DNA of 57,350 nt from Bacteroidota bacterium (GTDB taxonomy: Bacteria; Bacteroidota; Bacteroidia; JABEUT01). The DNA is taken from assembly GCA_013285655.1 (NCBI GenBank), contig JABDHI010000011.1, positions 1 to 57,350 on the forward strand, written 5' to 3'. Both the position numbers and the translations under genes were made by a program. The notes beneath the pieces were generated by a model, which worked only from the letters and a program-made list of their open reading frames with translations, ran no database searches and was not told the DNA's origin. This document shows positions 16,478 through 24,867 of the stretch, in pieces (position 1 is the stretch's first letter; each line of letters begins with the position of its first letter).

Positions 16478-18643
16478 TTACCAGGTAATAGTAACATACC
16501 CATTCCCTGTTTCGTAACTTGCTGTAAAAGTTAAACCACTAATTGCACCTCCATTTGCTGCAGGGTAACTCGAGCCGCCGCCGCCGCCGGCTCCAAACCC
16601 GCCGCCGCCGCCATAATATCCGCCGCCGCCACCACCTCCGGGATTAAAATTACAGCCGCTATTGCAGCCGTTTGTATAGCCCTGTAGGCCACCATTACCA
16701 CCAATTCCGCCACTGCCTGCAGTTGCAGCCGTACCTGTGCAGGTAGCCTGAGTAGGGTCAGGGCAAGCGCCTCCATTTGTATTAATATTACTTGACACTC
16801 CTGCTGCGCCTGCGGCAGCTGTAGTTGCTCCCAATCCAAATTCATTACCATGGCCACATACACCACCTGCATTAGTACCACCTCCGTAACCACCGTTAGA
16901 TCCGTTAGGAGCACCTCCACAACTAGGAGTTGCCGGGCCGTTCCACCAATTTGTGTTATACCAGGTTGTCGTTAACTGTCCACCATCAGCCTCAATGTAT
17001 TGTACAAAATCTCCTCCTGCTCCGCCTGCAACCAAAACTCTACTTGCAAGGGCTGTACTGCCACTTCGTAAGTCACTTGCGCCGCCGCCGCCGCCTGAAC
17101 TACTTTCAAGATAAGAGGCTGGTTCAACACAACTTCCACCGGCAATTGTTGTCCAGATTGTTCCAGTTCCCCCGCTTTCATCACCTGAATACCCGCCTGA
17201 ACCAGCTGCACCTGCAGTGGTAGAAGATCCTGTACCACCCTTACATCCAACATCAGCATAAAGAGTTGTTCCTGCTGAAGTAGCATACGTAGCTCTGACT
17301 CTTGCCCCTTCGGCACAAGGCGAAACTAAAGGTGTTACACCGCTACAAGGAGCACATGATTGCACGGTCCATTCACTCCAACTATCACCACCACCACCAC
17401 CAGCCATATCAATAGCTACTGAGTGCATTCCAGCAGGAACAGTAAATGAGACATGTGCACCACAAGTATTAAAAGTACAAGAACATTGAGAAGATACTGT
17501 AACATAAATTGCATTGCTGGCACTGGTACATCCACTAGAGGAAGTTTGAGTTACTGTTATTTCGTTACTGCCTGCTGCGGTCCACTGTACAGTAATAGAG
17601 CTACCAGTTGATGAACCTATTATTGTTCCACGTGTAACCGACCAAGTGTAGGTATTTCCCGCAGTATTGGGTACTGAAAATTGCAGTGTTTGACCTATTG
17701 CAACACATCCGGGATCACAAGCGGGTCCTACGTAAGTTGCACCAGTTAATGAATCGAGTTCACTTATTGGAGTTGGCGCACTTGGTGATGCATTTACCAC
17801 AACAGCTACGGTAGAAGATATACTACAAGCACCTTCAGTACATATTACCGTGTAAGTACCACTGGCAGCAGTTGTTGCACTTGCTATACTTGGATTTTGC
17901 GATGCAGATGTAAAACCATTGGGTCCTGACCAACTATACCCTGTAACAGTACCGCCTGTATTTGTACAGGTTAGGTTAACGGTGGAACCGGCGCAATAAG
18001 GGCTAGCTGTTACACCAGCTGTTTGCGTAGTACCAGCAGCCACACTAATATTAACTGTAGATATTGGGCTTGAACCGCAACCGTTAGATGCAGTAACAGA
18101 ATAAGTGCCGGCATCACCTACTACTGCGCTTGTAATAGTAGGGTTTTGCTGGCTAGATGTAAATCCGTTTGGCCCCGTCCATGTATAAATAGATGCACCT
18201 CCTGAAGCAGTTAAATAAATAGTAGAGCCTGTGCAAACTGATGTACTGGTGGCTCCCGCTGTAATGCTAGGGGGAGATCCGGTACATAAGCACCAAAAAG
18301 AGTTCCATGTAGTGCCACTATATATTTCATAACATTGGGTGGTAGTATTGTAAAGTAATAGGCCTGCAGGCGCAGAAGCTGATATGGCATTCATTTGTCC
18401 TGTTGTGAGGCAAGGTAATACGAAGCCTTCGGCAACTGCACTATTAGCAGTATTTGAGCCCGGATTCTGAGAAAGATCGAATGCTACACCGGTTTGCGGG
18501 TTTACAGTAACTGTTGCAGTACTTATGCTCATATTTTGAGCAGATACTACACGAGAAATAAATACAATAAGAAAGAATAAAATAATTTGTCCCGAACTCC
18601 TAATGGAGCTTAATAAGCGAATATGTTTTTTAGTTACTCTCAT
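16478..18643 (-). CDS. Secreted protein: head module, Ig-like repeats, Gly-rich C-domain
   Basis: 721 residues. Signal peptide to about 35; a head module (about 36-120) shared with two other genes of this operon (AFDLSQNPG..., FVLPCLTTGQMNAIS, LLLYNTTTQCYEIYSG, WCLCTG); two or three Ig/PKD-like repeats (about 120-390; STSVCTGSTIYLTASGG, YTWTGPNGFTSSQQNPTI repeated twice); then a glycine-rich domain (about 400-721) opening with FTVPAGMHSVAIDMAGGGGG and ending GNGYVTITW. No T9SS sorting domain is recognisable. Cysteines are frequent, so disulphides are likely outside the cell. Parts of the Gly-rich domain are coded by tandem GGC triplets. Probably a surface or matrix adhesin. Confidence 0.85.
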   Translation of the reverse strand: MRVTKKHIRLLSSIRSSGQIILFFLIVFISRVVSAQNMSISTATVTVNPQTGVAFDLSQNPGSNTANSAVAEGFVLPCLTTGQMNAISASAPAGLLLYNTTTQCYEIYSGTTWNSFWCLCTGSPPSITAGATSTSVCTGSTIYLTASGGASIYTWTGPNGFTSSQQNPTITSAVVGDAGTYSVTASNGCGSSPISTVNISVAAGTTQTAGVTASPYCAGSTVNLTCTNTGGTVTGYSWSGPNGFTSASQNPSIASATTAASGTYTVICTEGACSISSTVAVVVNASPSAPTPISELDSLTGATYVGPACDPGCVAIGQTLQFSVPNTAGNTYTWSVTRGTIIGSSTGSSITVQWTAAGSNEITVTQTSSSGCTSASNAIYVTVSSQCSCTFNTCGAHVSFTVPAGMHSVAIDMAGGGGGDSWSEWTVQSCAPCSGVTPLVSPCAEGARVRATYATSAGTTLYADVGCKGGTGSSTTAGAAGSGGYSGDESGGTGTIWTTIAGGSCVEPASYLESSSGGGGGASDLRSGSTALASRVLVAGGAGGDFVQYIEADGGQLTTTWYNTNWWNGPATPSCGGAPNGSNGGYGGGTNAGGVCGHGNEFGLGATTAAAGAAGVSSNINTNGGACPDPTQATCTGTAATAGSGGIGGNGGLQGYTNGCNSGCNFNPGGGGGGGYYGGGGGFGAGGGGGSSYPAANGGAISGLTFTASYETGNGYVTITW

Positions 18644-18697
18644 GAAGCGTGAATCTTTTACTTTTTAATGAGGTTATCTCCTGACAATGAAATCCTC

Positions 18698-20122
18698 TTA
18701 TTTTTTTATTAATATTTTTTTATGATAAACATTAGTTGAGGTAGCTACAATTAAAAAATAGACTCCATTTGGTATCTCGGTATATAATTTAAATTCATTA
18801 ATACCAGTATTAACGGTTTTGTTTTCCGTAAGTATATTTTGCCCTAAATCATTAGTTAGGCTTATTGTATAAGCCGCGTTATCATTTTCTATGGAATTAA
18901 TTTGAACATCGATAAAATTACTCGTGCCATATGCATTTATTGTAGTGCTGTTATGATTGCCACATGCTGTAAACGAAACACTACCGGCTATTACTGTATT
19001 GCCATCAAAATCAGTTTGAGATAATCGGTAGTATGAAGTCCCAAAAAGAGGACTGGTATCAACTGTAGAGTAATTAAGTGTGGTGCTACTATTACCTGCA
19101 CCTTTTACAATAGCAACTGCCTGGTAATTTATTCCATCCGAACTTCTGGCAATAGTAAAATAATCATTGTTTACTTCTGTAGCAGTACTCCAATGAATAA
19201 TCGCCTCATTATTTTGACATTCAACATTAAATGAAAGCAATTTTATAGGTAACGGAGAGTGGCTATTAGCAAGTGTCCACGAACGGAACCAGTTAGCAGA
19301 GCTTACTGCAACTGTAGCCAAATTACCAGTACTACCACCTGCAGTGTTAGCGCCTGAGATACTTGGCAAATAATCGCCCCAATTGTTTTGGGTAGAATTA
19401 TAGCGTTGGGGTATCAACTGTCCATCCATTGGCTGCACATTAGGTGAAGAAACTTCTGAACTGGCATCGGCTGCACCTAAGTAATAAAAGGTAAGTGCAA
19501 TAGTAGGTGAACTACCTGCAGTATATTTATGTTGTGCCGTTACACCACTTGGTAGATAAGTATTGGCAATGCCGCCGGCATCCCCGGCATCAATTACCCA
19601 GAAACGATCTACCGCATTGTAAGAGTCATCAGCAACTGATGGTAGAGGGTTACTTTGGGCATACTGGGCACGCATATTGGTAACATCGTAAGGCATCCCA
19701 TCAATTGATTGAGTACCGTTGGCGTTATCAGGTTGGGTATCCCAGGTAGAAAACTCAATGGCAGCATTACCTGTTCCGGCATTAGTGCCTGCAGCACTTA
19801 CTACTGCCGTTAAAGGAATAGGAGTAAGATCGGTATATACAAAAGGTAATGTATAAGTCCCAGTGTTGGCTCCTATATTCCATTGCACCATATTAAACTC
19901 AGCCTCAGTTATAATACCAGTACCTGCATCAGCCAAAAGAGCGGTTGTATTTAAATTATCAATAACAAAGTAAGTTTGAGTTAAATTAGATGCGCTGTAA
20001 CTACCGTTACCGCTCGCTCCAATTTTTAAATACCCTGAGGTAATATGAATACGGGCATGCTGGCCAAAACCCATTGTCGGCAATAAACCAATTAATAATA
20101 ATATATATAATGCCTTCTTCAT
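18698..20122 (-). CDS. Secreted protein with T9SS type A sorting domain
   Basis: 474 residues: signal peptide (to about 20, QHARIHI start), a large N-terminal beta-rich region of unknown family (about 20-280) with repeated GTxxNAGT and WDTQ motifs, a fibronectin-like domain common in Bacteroidota exoproteins (LPIKLLSFNVECQNN, IIHWSTATEVNNDYF, SYYRLSQTDFDGN; about 290-385), and a type A T9SS C-terminal domain (about 390-474; ISLTNDLGQN, GVYFLIVATS, KKILIKK). It is 54 bases downstream of the 506-residue gene's... neighbour order in the operon and on the same strand. Cargo of the T9SS; function unknown. Confidence 0.85.
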   Translation of the reverse strand: MKKALYILLLIGLLPTMGFGQHARIHITSGYLKIGASGNGSYSASNLTQTYFVIDNLNTTALLADAGTGIITEAEFNMVQWNIGANTGTYTLPFVYTDLTPIPLTAVVSAAGTNAGTGNAAIEFSTWDTQPDNANGTQSIDGMPYDVTNMRAQYAQSNPLPSVADDSYNAVDRFWVIDAGDAGGIANTYLPSGVTAQHKYTAGSSPTIALTFYYLGAADASSEVSSPNVQPMDGQLIPQRYNSTQNNWGDYLPSISGANTAGGSTGNLATVAVSSANWFRSWTLANSHSPLPIKLLSFNVECQNNEAIIHWSTATEVNNDYFTIARSSDGINYQAVAIVKGAGNSSTTLNYSTVDTSPLFGTSYYRLSQTDFDGNTVIAGSVSFTACGNHNSTTINAYGTSNFIDVQINSIENDNAAYTISLTNDLGQNILTENKTVNTGINEFKLYTEIPNGVYFLIVATSTNVYHKKILIKK

Positions 20123-20190
20123 TCTATTTATGTGCTAAACCCCTTGAATGTGTACGTTGTAGTTTTATTTTTGTTAGGATTTATTAATAA

Positions 20191-21711
20191 TTACCATATT
20201 ATAACAACTAGCCCATTACCACCATTTTGTGCTGCATTTCCGCCACCACAACCACCACAGCCTCCTTCGCCAACACCGGAAACATAATTCGACATAGTAG
20301 TTGCCACTGCTGTTGTGCCTACCCCTGTGGCATTAGTATTGCCCTGTAGACCTCCTGCTCCGTATCCGGCAGGTGTATAACTTGCCACGGAAGCTCCAAA
20401 ATTGGTGAACTTTCCGTTTGTAGTGTACGATGAGCCGCCGCCGCCGCCGCCTGCACCATAGCCACCACCTGAATAACCGCCACCACCACCGCCATAATAA
20501 CCGCCACCGCCGCCACCGGCAGCATCATAACTACTAGACCGGCCGGCGCCGCCAGTATAGGCAGCCCCTGCATATCCTGTTTGGCTATTACCAACACCGC
20601 CAGCTCCACCTGCTGCTTGCGTTCCGCCACCGGCTGAGCCAACTTCATATGAGGCATTACTTGCGCCACCTGTTGACCCGCCACCGGCGCCACCATAACC
20701 AACGCCATTTGTTACTGAGCCACCCGTATTATAAACTGCATCTCCGGCACCACCGGCACCACCAGCAACTACTAAATAAGTTCCACCACTGGTAATGGCT
20801 GACATACCGCCACCTGAGCTGGCATAATAATTTGAATTACTTACGGCTCCGCCACCGCCATAGCTTGTTGAAGTACCAAAAACTACGCCTCCTTGACCAA
20901 CAATTATTGTGAGGTTGGTTCCTTCATAAGTTGTTACATTCAATGTTCCTGACACATAGCCCCCGCTGCCCCCGCTATTATAATACCCCGGATCGTAAGA
21001 GCCACCACCACCTCCTGCGCCCCAACATTGCACTGTACAAGTTGTAATACAAGTAGGTACAGCCCAGGTTTGATTTGAGCCTGTATAAGTAAATACCTGG
21101 CTGCCATGTGCACATGTGGAAGTTACAGTAACAGCATAGTTAGTTGTTGTTGAGCCGCATGAATTAGTGGCAGTACAGCTAATGCTATAAGTTGTTTCGG
21201 CAAGTACTGCAGCGGTGACCGTAATAGAGGTTGTTCCTTGTCCTGAAACTAAAGTTCCGACTTGGGTGGGTACCGTCCACGAATAAGAAGTAGCGCCTGC
21301 AACAGCCGAAATGGAATACACGTTACCGGTTGAAAGGGCAGTAATACTGTTGCTGCCGGTTATAACTGGTGAACCTGGTGCACCACTGCAAGGGCATACA
21401 ATAGTTTGCCATGAACTTGTTACAGTATAATAAGTTTCAAGACAGTTAGTAGTGGAATTAAATATCAAGGTGCCGCTTGGTGGGCTGAGGGCATTGCGCT
21501 GTGTTGTGGTCATAGTTGGTAACAATACCCCTCGGCGGGTAGCAGTAGAAAGATCTAATACAGCATATTTGCTTGGTGTGGCACCACTATCACTTATACC
21601 TATATTTTGGGCAAAAAGTGGAGTGGCAGCAAAAAAAGATAGGAGTGGAATAAAAAGATGTAATATCCATTTTTTACTATACCCTTTAATATTTTTATTT
21701 ATAATATTCAT
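20191..21711 (-). CDS. Secreted protein: head module, Ig-like repeat, Gly-rich C-domain
   Basis: 506 residues and a paralogue of the 721-residue product. Signal peptide (about 1-34), head module (about 35-115; YAVLDLSTATRRGVLLPTMT, then QRNAL, GTLIFNSTTNCLETYY), one Ig/PKD-like repeat (about 118-195), and a glycine-rich domain (about 205-506) starting FTYTGSNQTWAVP and CTVQCWGAGGGGGS and ending GGNGLVVIIW. The Gly-rich part matches a widespread Bacteroidota secreted domain in which VPxxVTSVTVxxWGAGGGG opens the fold. No T9SS sorting domain seen. 68 bases separate it from the next gene downstream. Confidence 0.85.
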   Translation of the reverse strand: MNIINKNIKGYSKKWILHLFIPLLSFFAATPLFAQNIGISDSGATPSKYAVLDLSTATRRGVLLPTMTTTQRNALSPPSGTLIFNSTTNCLETYYTVTSSWQTIVCPCSGAPGSPVITGSNSITALSTGNVYSISAVAGATSYSWTVPTQVGTLVSGQGTTSITVTAAVLAETTYSISCTATNSCGSTTTNYAVTVTSTCAHGSQVFTYTGSNQTWAVPTCITTCTVQCWGAGGGGGSYDPGYYNSGGSGGYVSGTLNVTTYEGTNLTIIVGQGGVVFGTSTSYGGGGAVSNSNYYASSGGGMSAITSGGTYLVVAGGAGGAGDAVYNTGGSVTNGVGYGGAGGGSTGGASNASYEVGSAGGGTQAAGGAGGVGNSQTGYAGAAYTGGAGRSSSYDAAGGGGGGYYGGGGGGYSGGGYGAGGGGGGSSYTTNGKFTNFGASVASYTPAGYGAGGLQGNTNATGVGTTAVATTMSNYVSGVGEGGCGGCGGGNAAQNGGNGLVVIIW

Positions 21712-21735
21712 GTTCTATTTATAACACCATTATCC

Positions 21736-23514
21736 TTACTGTATGTTTATTAGATATAGGGCTCCGTACCAAATACTATGGCCAAAAGTAGCTTCATAAT
21801 TCCCTGTTGCTGCAGTTGTAATAGCTATACCAAAATCTGCGTAATCATTTTCAGCATCAGTACTTCCACCTGCCCAGGTATCCGAATTCCATGTAGGCAC
21901 AGATGCGGTAGAATTAAAATATGCAGAACCAAAACCAAGAACGTAGGAATTCGCATTTTCTGTTAAGCTTAAAGTAGTTGTTGCACCAGTACCCGAACAA
22001 GGGAGATAATTCATATTACTTGCATATGTACCTATATAGGTATTGGAGTTTACAAAGTTAGCAGCAGATGGTGTTCCGCAAAATCCCTTTAAGGCTACTG
22101 CGAAGTTGTCATAATAAGTAAATCCGGTTTCTGTTACAGTTATGTGGTATGTAGCAGCGGTTGGCGCAACAAACCAATAAAGAGCAACCGCAGCGTAATG
22201 ATTATCATAAATTTTACCATAAAAAGTAGCAGCCCCTGTCCACCCTCCTGTCACAGCAACGGAACCTGTAAAGGCGCTGCTATACCCTTCACATGCAACA
22301 ACAACTAATTCGTTGGTGCCACCCGTAGTAATAGAAAGAGTATTTGTAGCTGTACCACTTGTTACTGCACTTCCATCAATCACAATATTATCACTACACG
22401 TAGTTACTGTTACCGGATAAGTTGTAGTTGCAGTGCCACAAGCGTTATTCTCGCTTATCTGCATACTGTACGTTGTGCTGGCACTGCTTGCTGCAGTTAA
22501 AGAACAAGCATTTGTAGTTGCACCCGCAGTAATAGTTCCTAAGGACGCAGATGAAGGACTCCAGGCGTAGCTGTTAATATTGGTGGCAGTTATAGCAGGT
22601 ACAGAATAGGTGTTATTAGTAGAGTTTATAGTAATAGGTGTTGTACCTGTTACTACCGGAGCAGAAAGCGTGGTTTGTGTTTCTACTGCTAATCCGGCAC
22701 TGGCAGTACTCGCACTACCACATGCAAAATTTGTTTGTACAGTAATATTACCGGTTCCGGCAGAACCAGCAGCAGTTACTGTAATAGTATTGTTAGTGGC
22801 AACACCAACTATAGTACCTACAGCACCAGGCACCGACCAGGTATAAGAAGTGGCACCCGTAACAGGAGTTATAGTATATACATTACCTGTTGAACTTGCA
22901 CAAATAGTTGCCGAACCGGTAGGCGTCGATGGTGCAACCGGGGTTGTGCTACTTATAGTTATGGCTTTGGTGGTAACTGTGCTTGTACCGCATGAGTTCC
23001 CGGCTGATACACCAACATTACCGGCAGTACATGCCATAAGTACAGTAACAGAGTTTGTTCCAGAGCCCGTTTCTATGGTAGCACCGGTAGGTACCGTCCA
23101 ATTATATGTAGTAGCCCCTGCAACTGCGGTAACCGAATAAGTATAAATACTTCCGTTGGTTACAGCAGCAGTGCCCGTAATAGCTCCTGGTGCTGCAGGT
23201 GCACCGCTACACAAACAGTATTCATTGTTCCAGGTATTTGAACCTGTGTAATATGACCAAAAACAATTATCATCGGTACAAAAAACAAGCATCGAATTAG
23301 GATATGCTCCCCCATTAGGTAATTGAGCAGTTAATTGGGCCGTTGTCATACACGGCAATAGAAACCCACCATTAGTGCAGTGGGATAAATCAAGCACAGC
23401 TGAAGGATTTGGCGCAGTACCATTTGAACTAAGACTAACATTCTGCGAAAACGCATAAGGGCTCACCAATAAAAGCAATCCTAACATTAATTTGCAGAGT
23501 GTCTTATTTTTCAT
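21736..23514 (-). CDS. Secreted protein: head module, Ig-like repeats, beta-rich C-domain
   Basis: 592 residues; first gene of the five-gene set. Signal peptide (about 1-23, ending AFSQ), head module (about 24-105; SAVLDLSHCTNGGFLLPCMT, NSMLVFCTDDNCFWSYYTG, YCLCSGAPA), three Ig/PKD-like repeats (about 108-375; VAGATTYNWTVPTG, VTGATSYTWSVPG, ISENNACGTATTT), then a C-terminal domain (about 380-592) that is not glycine-rich: NTLSITTGGTNELVVVACEG, AALYWF-like strands, ending GALYLINIQ. That last domain resembles jelly-roll modules in other exoproteins, but I cannot name it. No T9SS sorting domain is evident. Stop lies 24 bases before the next gene. Confidence 0.83.
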   Translation of the reverse strand: MKNKTLCKLMLGLLLLVSPYAFSQNVSLSSNGTAPNPSAVLDLSHCTNGGFLLPCMTTAQLTAQLPNGGAYPNSMLVFCTDDNCFWSYYTGSNTWNNEYCLCSGAPAAPGAITGTAAVTNGSIYTYSVTAVAGATTYNWTVPTGATIETGSGTNSVTVLMACTAGNVGVSAGNSCGTSTVTTKAITISSTTPVAPSTPTGSATICASSTGNVYTITPVTGATSYTWSVPGAVGTIVGVATNNTITVTAAGSAGTGNITVQTNFACGSASTASAGLAVETQTTLSAPVVTGTTPITINSTNNTYSVPAITATNINSYAWSPSSASLGTITAGATTNACSLTAASSASTTYSMQISENNACGTATTTYPVTVTTCSDNIVIDGSAVTSGTATNTLSITTGGTNELVVVACEGYSSAFTGSVAVTGGWTGAATFYGKIYDNHYAAVALYWFVAPTAATYHITVTETGFTYYDNFAVALKGFCGTPSAANFVNSNTYIGTYASNMNYLPCSGTGATTTLSLTENANSYVLGFGSAYFNSTASVPTWNSDTWAGGSTDAENDYADFGIAITTAATGNYEATFGHSIWYGALYLINIQ

Positions 23515-23688
23515 TCAGATACAATTATTTATACAAAATGTGCGCTACCCCTACCTTTACGATTATTAAAACCGTAGGTTACAGAATCTTTACTAATTTT
23601 CTCAATTTCCCCCTAAGTATCATTAGTAATTGTTATTAACTCAATTTTATTATAATGAGTAAATAGCCTTACTATTAACTTATACATG

Positions 23689-23718
23689 CAAATTTATTCA
23701 AAAAAATGCAAAAAACAA
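23689..23718 (-). promoter_or_regulatory. Promoter of the five-gene secreted operon
   Basis: On the minus strand: TTG (23718-23716), 19-base spacer, TAAATTTG (23696-23689). This would give a leader of about 170 bases before the 592-residue gene. Confidence 0.5.
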
Positions 23719-23726
23719 TAAAAAAA

Positions 23727-23810
23727 CGAGCTTTTTTGAATCTGAAACGATTAAATTTTCACGAAAATACATGAAAAAATCAAGAAAAGCTCGAAACTAA
23801 ACGTTTCAGA
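23727..23810. repeat. Two interleaved 9-bp inverted repeats
   Basis: CGAGCTTTT (23727-23735) is complementary to AAAAGCTCG (23785-23793), and TCTGAAACG (23741-23749) to CGTTTCAGA (23802-23810). The order A-B-A'-B' means the two stems cannot nest; in RNA it would be pseudoknot-like, in DNA it may be two operator pairs. It lies just upstream of the minus-strand promoter box. Confidence 0.6.
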
Positions 23811-23942
23811 AGGTAATGGAATATTCAAAAGAACATAACATTTAATTAACATAGGAAAACTATAAAATACAAATAAATATTTTTCCGATCTCTTAAACTT
23901 TTGGAGAAAGCAGACATCGAATAAGAAACCAATAAATACAAT

Positions 23943-24752
23943 ATGAAAAATACCTCAACAATTATTTTCTTAATCTCAACAGCCCTATTCTTCGGTTCAT
24001 GCAGCAAGCCTCAAAACGGCGCCCAAGGCCCCGCGGGACCTTCTTATACAGGTAGTATTAGTGGTCACGTTTTTCTGTATAATCAATATGGTGATTTGCA
24101 GCCTGATAGCATTACCAAAGGCGTAAGGGTGCTCTTATATAATTCAAGTAATACAACAGGTATTGGTACAGTGGGCCTTATTGATTCGGCTAGTGTAAAT
24201 CCGGTTACAGGTGTTTATAGTATTGGTAATGTTTCAACGGGCTTGTATACACTTGCATTTAGAGATACAAGTTATGGTCAGAATTTGCACGAAAATTTTC
24301 AATTTTTAGGTAGTACGCAACCTCTTGAGGTTGATTCAAAATTATCACAAGTTCCAAATTTTACCTTCACTGTTTCAGATTCTGTTCACTTTAACTCCAA
24401 AGCAAATGATACTGTAGTATATATATATGGCACTGTTCCTGTCGCAACTTTGCAAAATAGAGATCTTGTTGTGTTTATTGGGAATACGTCTTCGGTTAGT
24501 TCTACACCTGGATCATATAGTGCGGTTTTAACAACCATATCTATACCTGGTGGTCAAACTGCGTTTACAACAAATATTCCATTAAATAGCTTTTATCAAG
24601 CCGGGCTGAACCCAGGTCAAATGGCGTATATTAATGTTTATGCAGGTGCTGCGAATTATGCAAACTCATCAGAGTATGAAAATTATGCAACCGGTCAAAC
24701 AACATATAATGCATTAGGTGTTTCAGCGGTGGCTAACCCAGTGAAGCTATAA
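23943..24752 (+). CDS. Surface lipoprotein with collagen-like motif
   Basis: 269 residues with a lipoprotein signal (lipobox FGSC, Cys20) and, just after it, a short collagen-like G-x-x run (NGAQGPAGPSYTG), a pattern frequent in Bacteroidota lipoproteins. Residues about 38-115 look like a carboxypeptidase-regulatory or transthyretin-like fold (SGHVFLYNQYGD, VRVLLYNSSN, GVYSIGNVSTGLYTLAF). The C-terminal half is beta-rich with no family I recognise. It has its own terminator and faces away from the secreted-protein operon, so a link in function is only suggested by position. Confidence 0.8.
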   Translation: MKNTSTIIFLISTALFFGSCSKPQNGAQGPAGPSYTGSISGHVFLYNQYGDLQPDSITKGVRVLLYNSSNTTGIGTVGLIDSASVNPVTGVYSIGNVSTGLYTLAFRDTSYGQNLHENFQFLGSTQPLEVDSKLSQVPNFTFTVSDSVHFNSKANDTVVYIYGTVPVATLQNRDLVVFIGNTSSVSSTPGSYSAVLTTISIPGGQTAFTTNIPLNSFYQAGLNPGQMAYINVYAGAANYANSSEYENYATGQTTYNALGVSAVANPVKL

Positions 24753-24772
24753 AACCAAACAAAGATTTATGC

Positions 24773-24801
24773 AAAAAGCAGGAGGTACTTTCCTGCTTTT
24801 T
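24773..24801 (+). terminator. Rho-independent terminator after the lipoprotein gene
   Basis: AAAAAGCAGGA (24773-24783) pairs with TCCTGCTTTTT (24791-24801) around a 7-base loop; the T-run doubles as the tail. It lies 20 bases after the lipoprotein stop. Confidence 0.85.
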
Positions 24802-24834
24802 GTATTTAACGTTTTATTATGTACAAATAAAACG

Positions 24835-24842
24835 TAATTTTG
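24835..24842 (+). promoter_or_regulatory. -7 box (TAATTTTG) for sdhB
   Basis: TAATTTTG matches TAnnTTTG, 25 bases before the ATG of sdhB and after the upstream terminator, so sdhB has its own transcription start. Confidence 0.5.
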
Positions 24843-24867
24843 AGGACCGAACTGTAAAATCTATTGT

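Larger units (their letters stand above)
23515..23942 (+). other. 428-base A/T-rich divergent intergenic region
   Basis: Separates the five-gene secreted operon (minus) from a lipoprotein gene (plus). No open frame of note. It holds a good minus-strand promoter (23689-23718), two interleaved 9-bp inverted repeats (23727-23810), and an AACTTTTG box (23896-23903; one mismatch to TAnnTTTG) that may serve the lipoprotein gene. Poly-A runs are frequent at 23698-23730. Confidence 0.5.

Noticed and set aside
20191-23514. Repeats in the Gly-rich and Ig-like coding genes as a possible CRISPR array or tandem DNA repeat
   Set aside because: Spacing is irregular and the repeats are in frame, encode similar amino acid motifs and lie inside intact genes.
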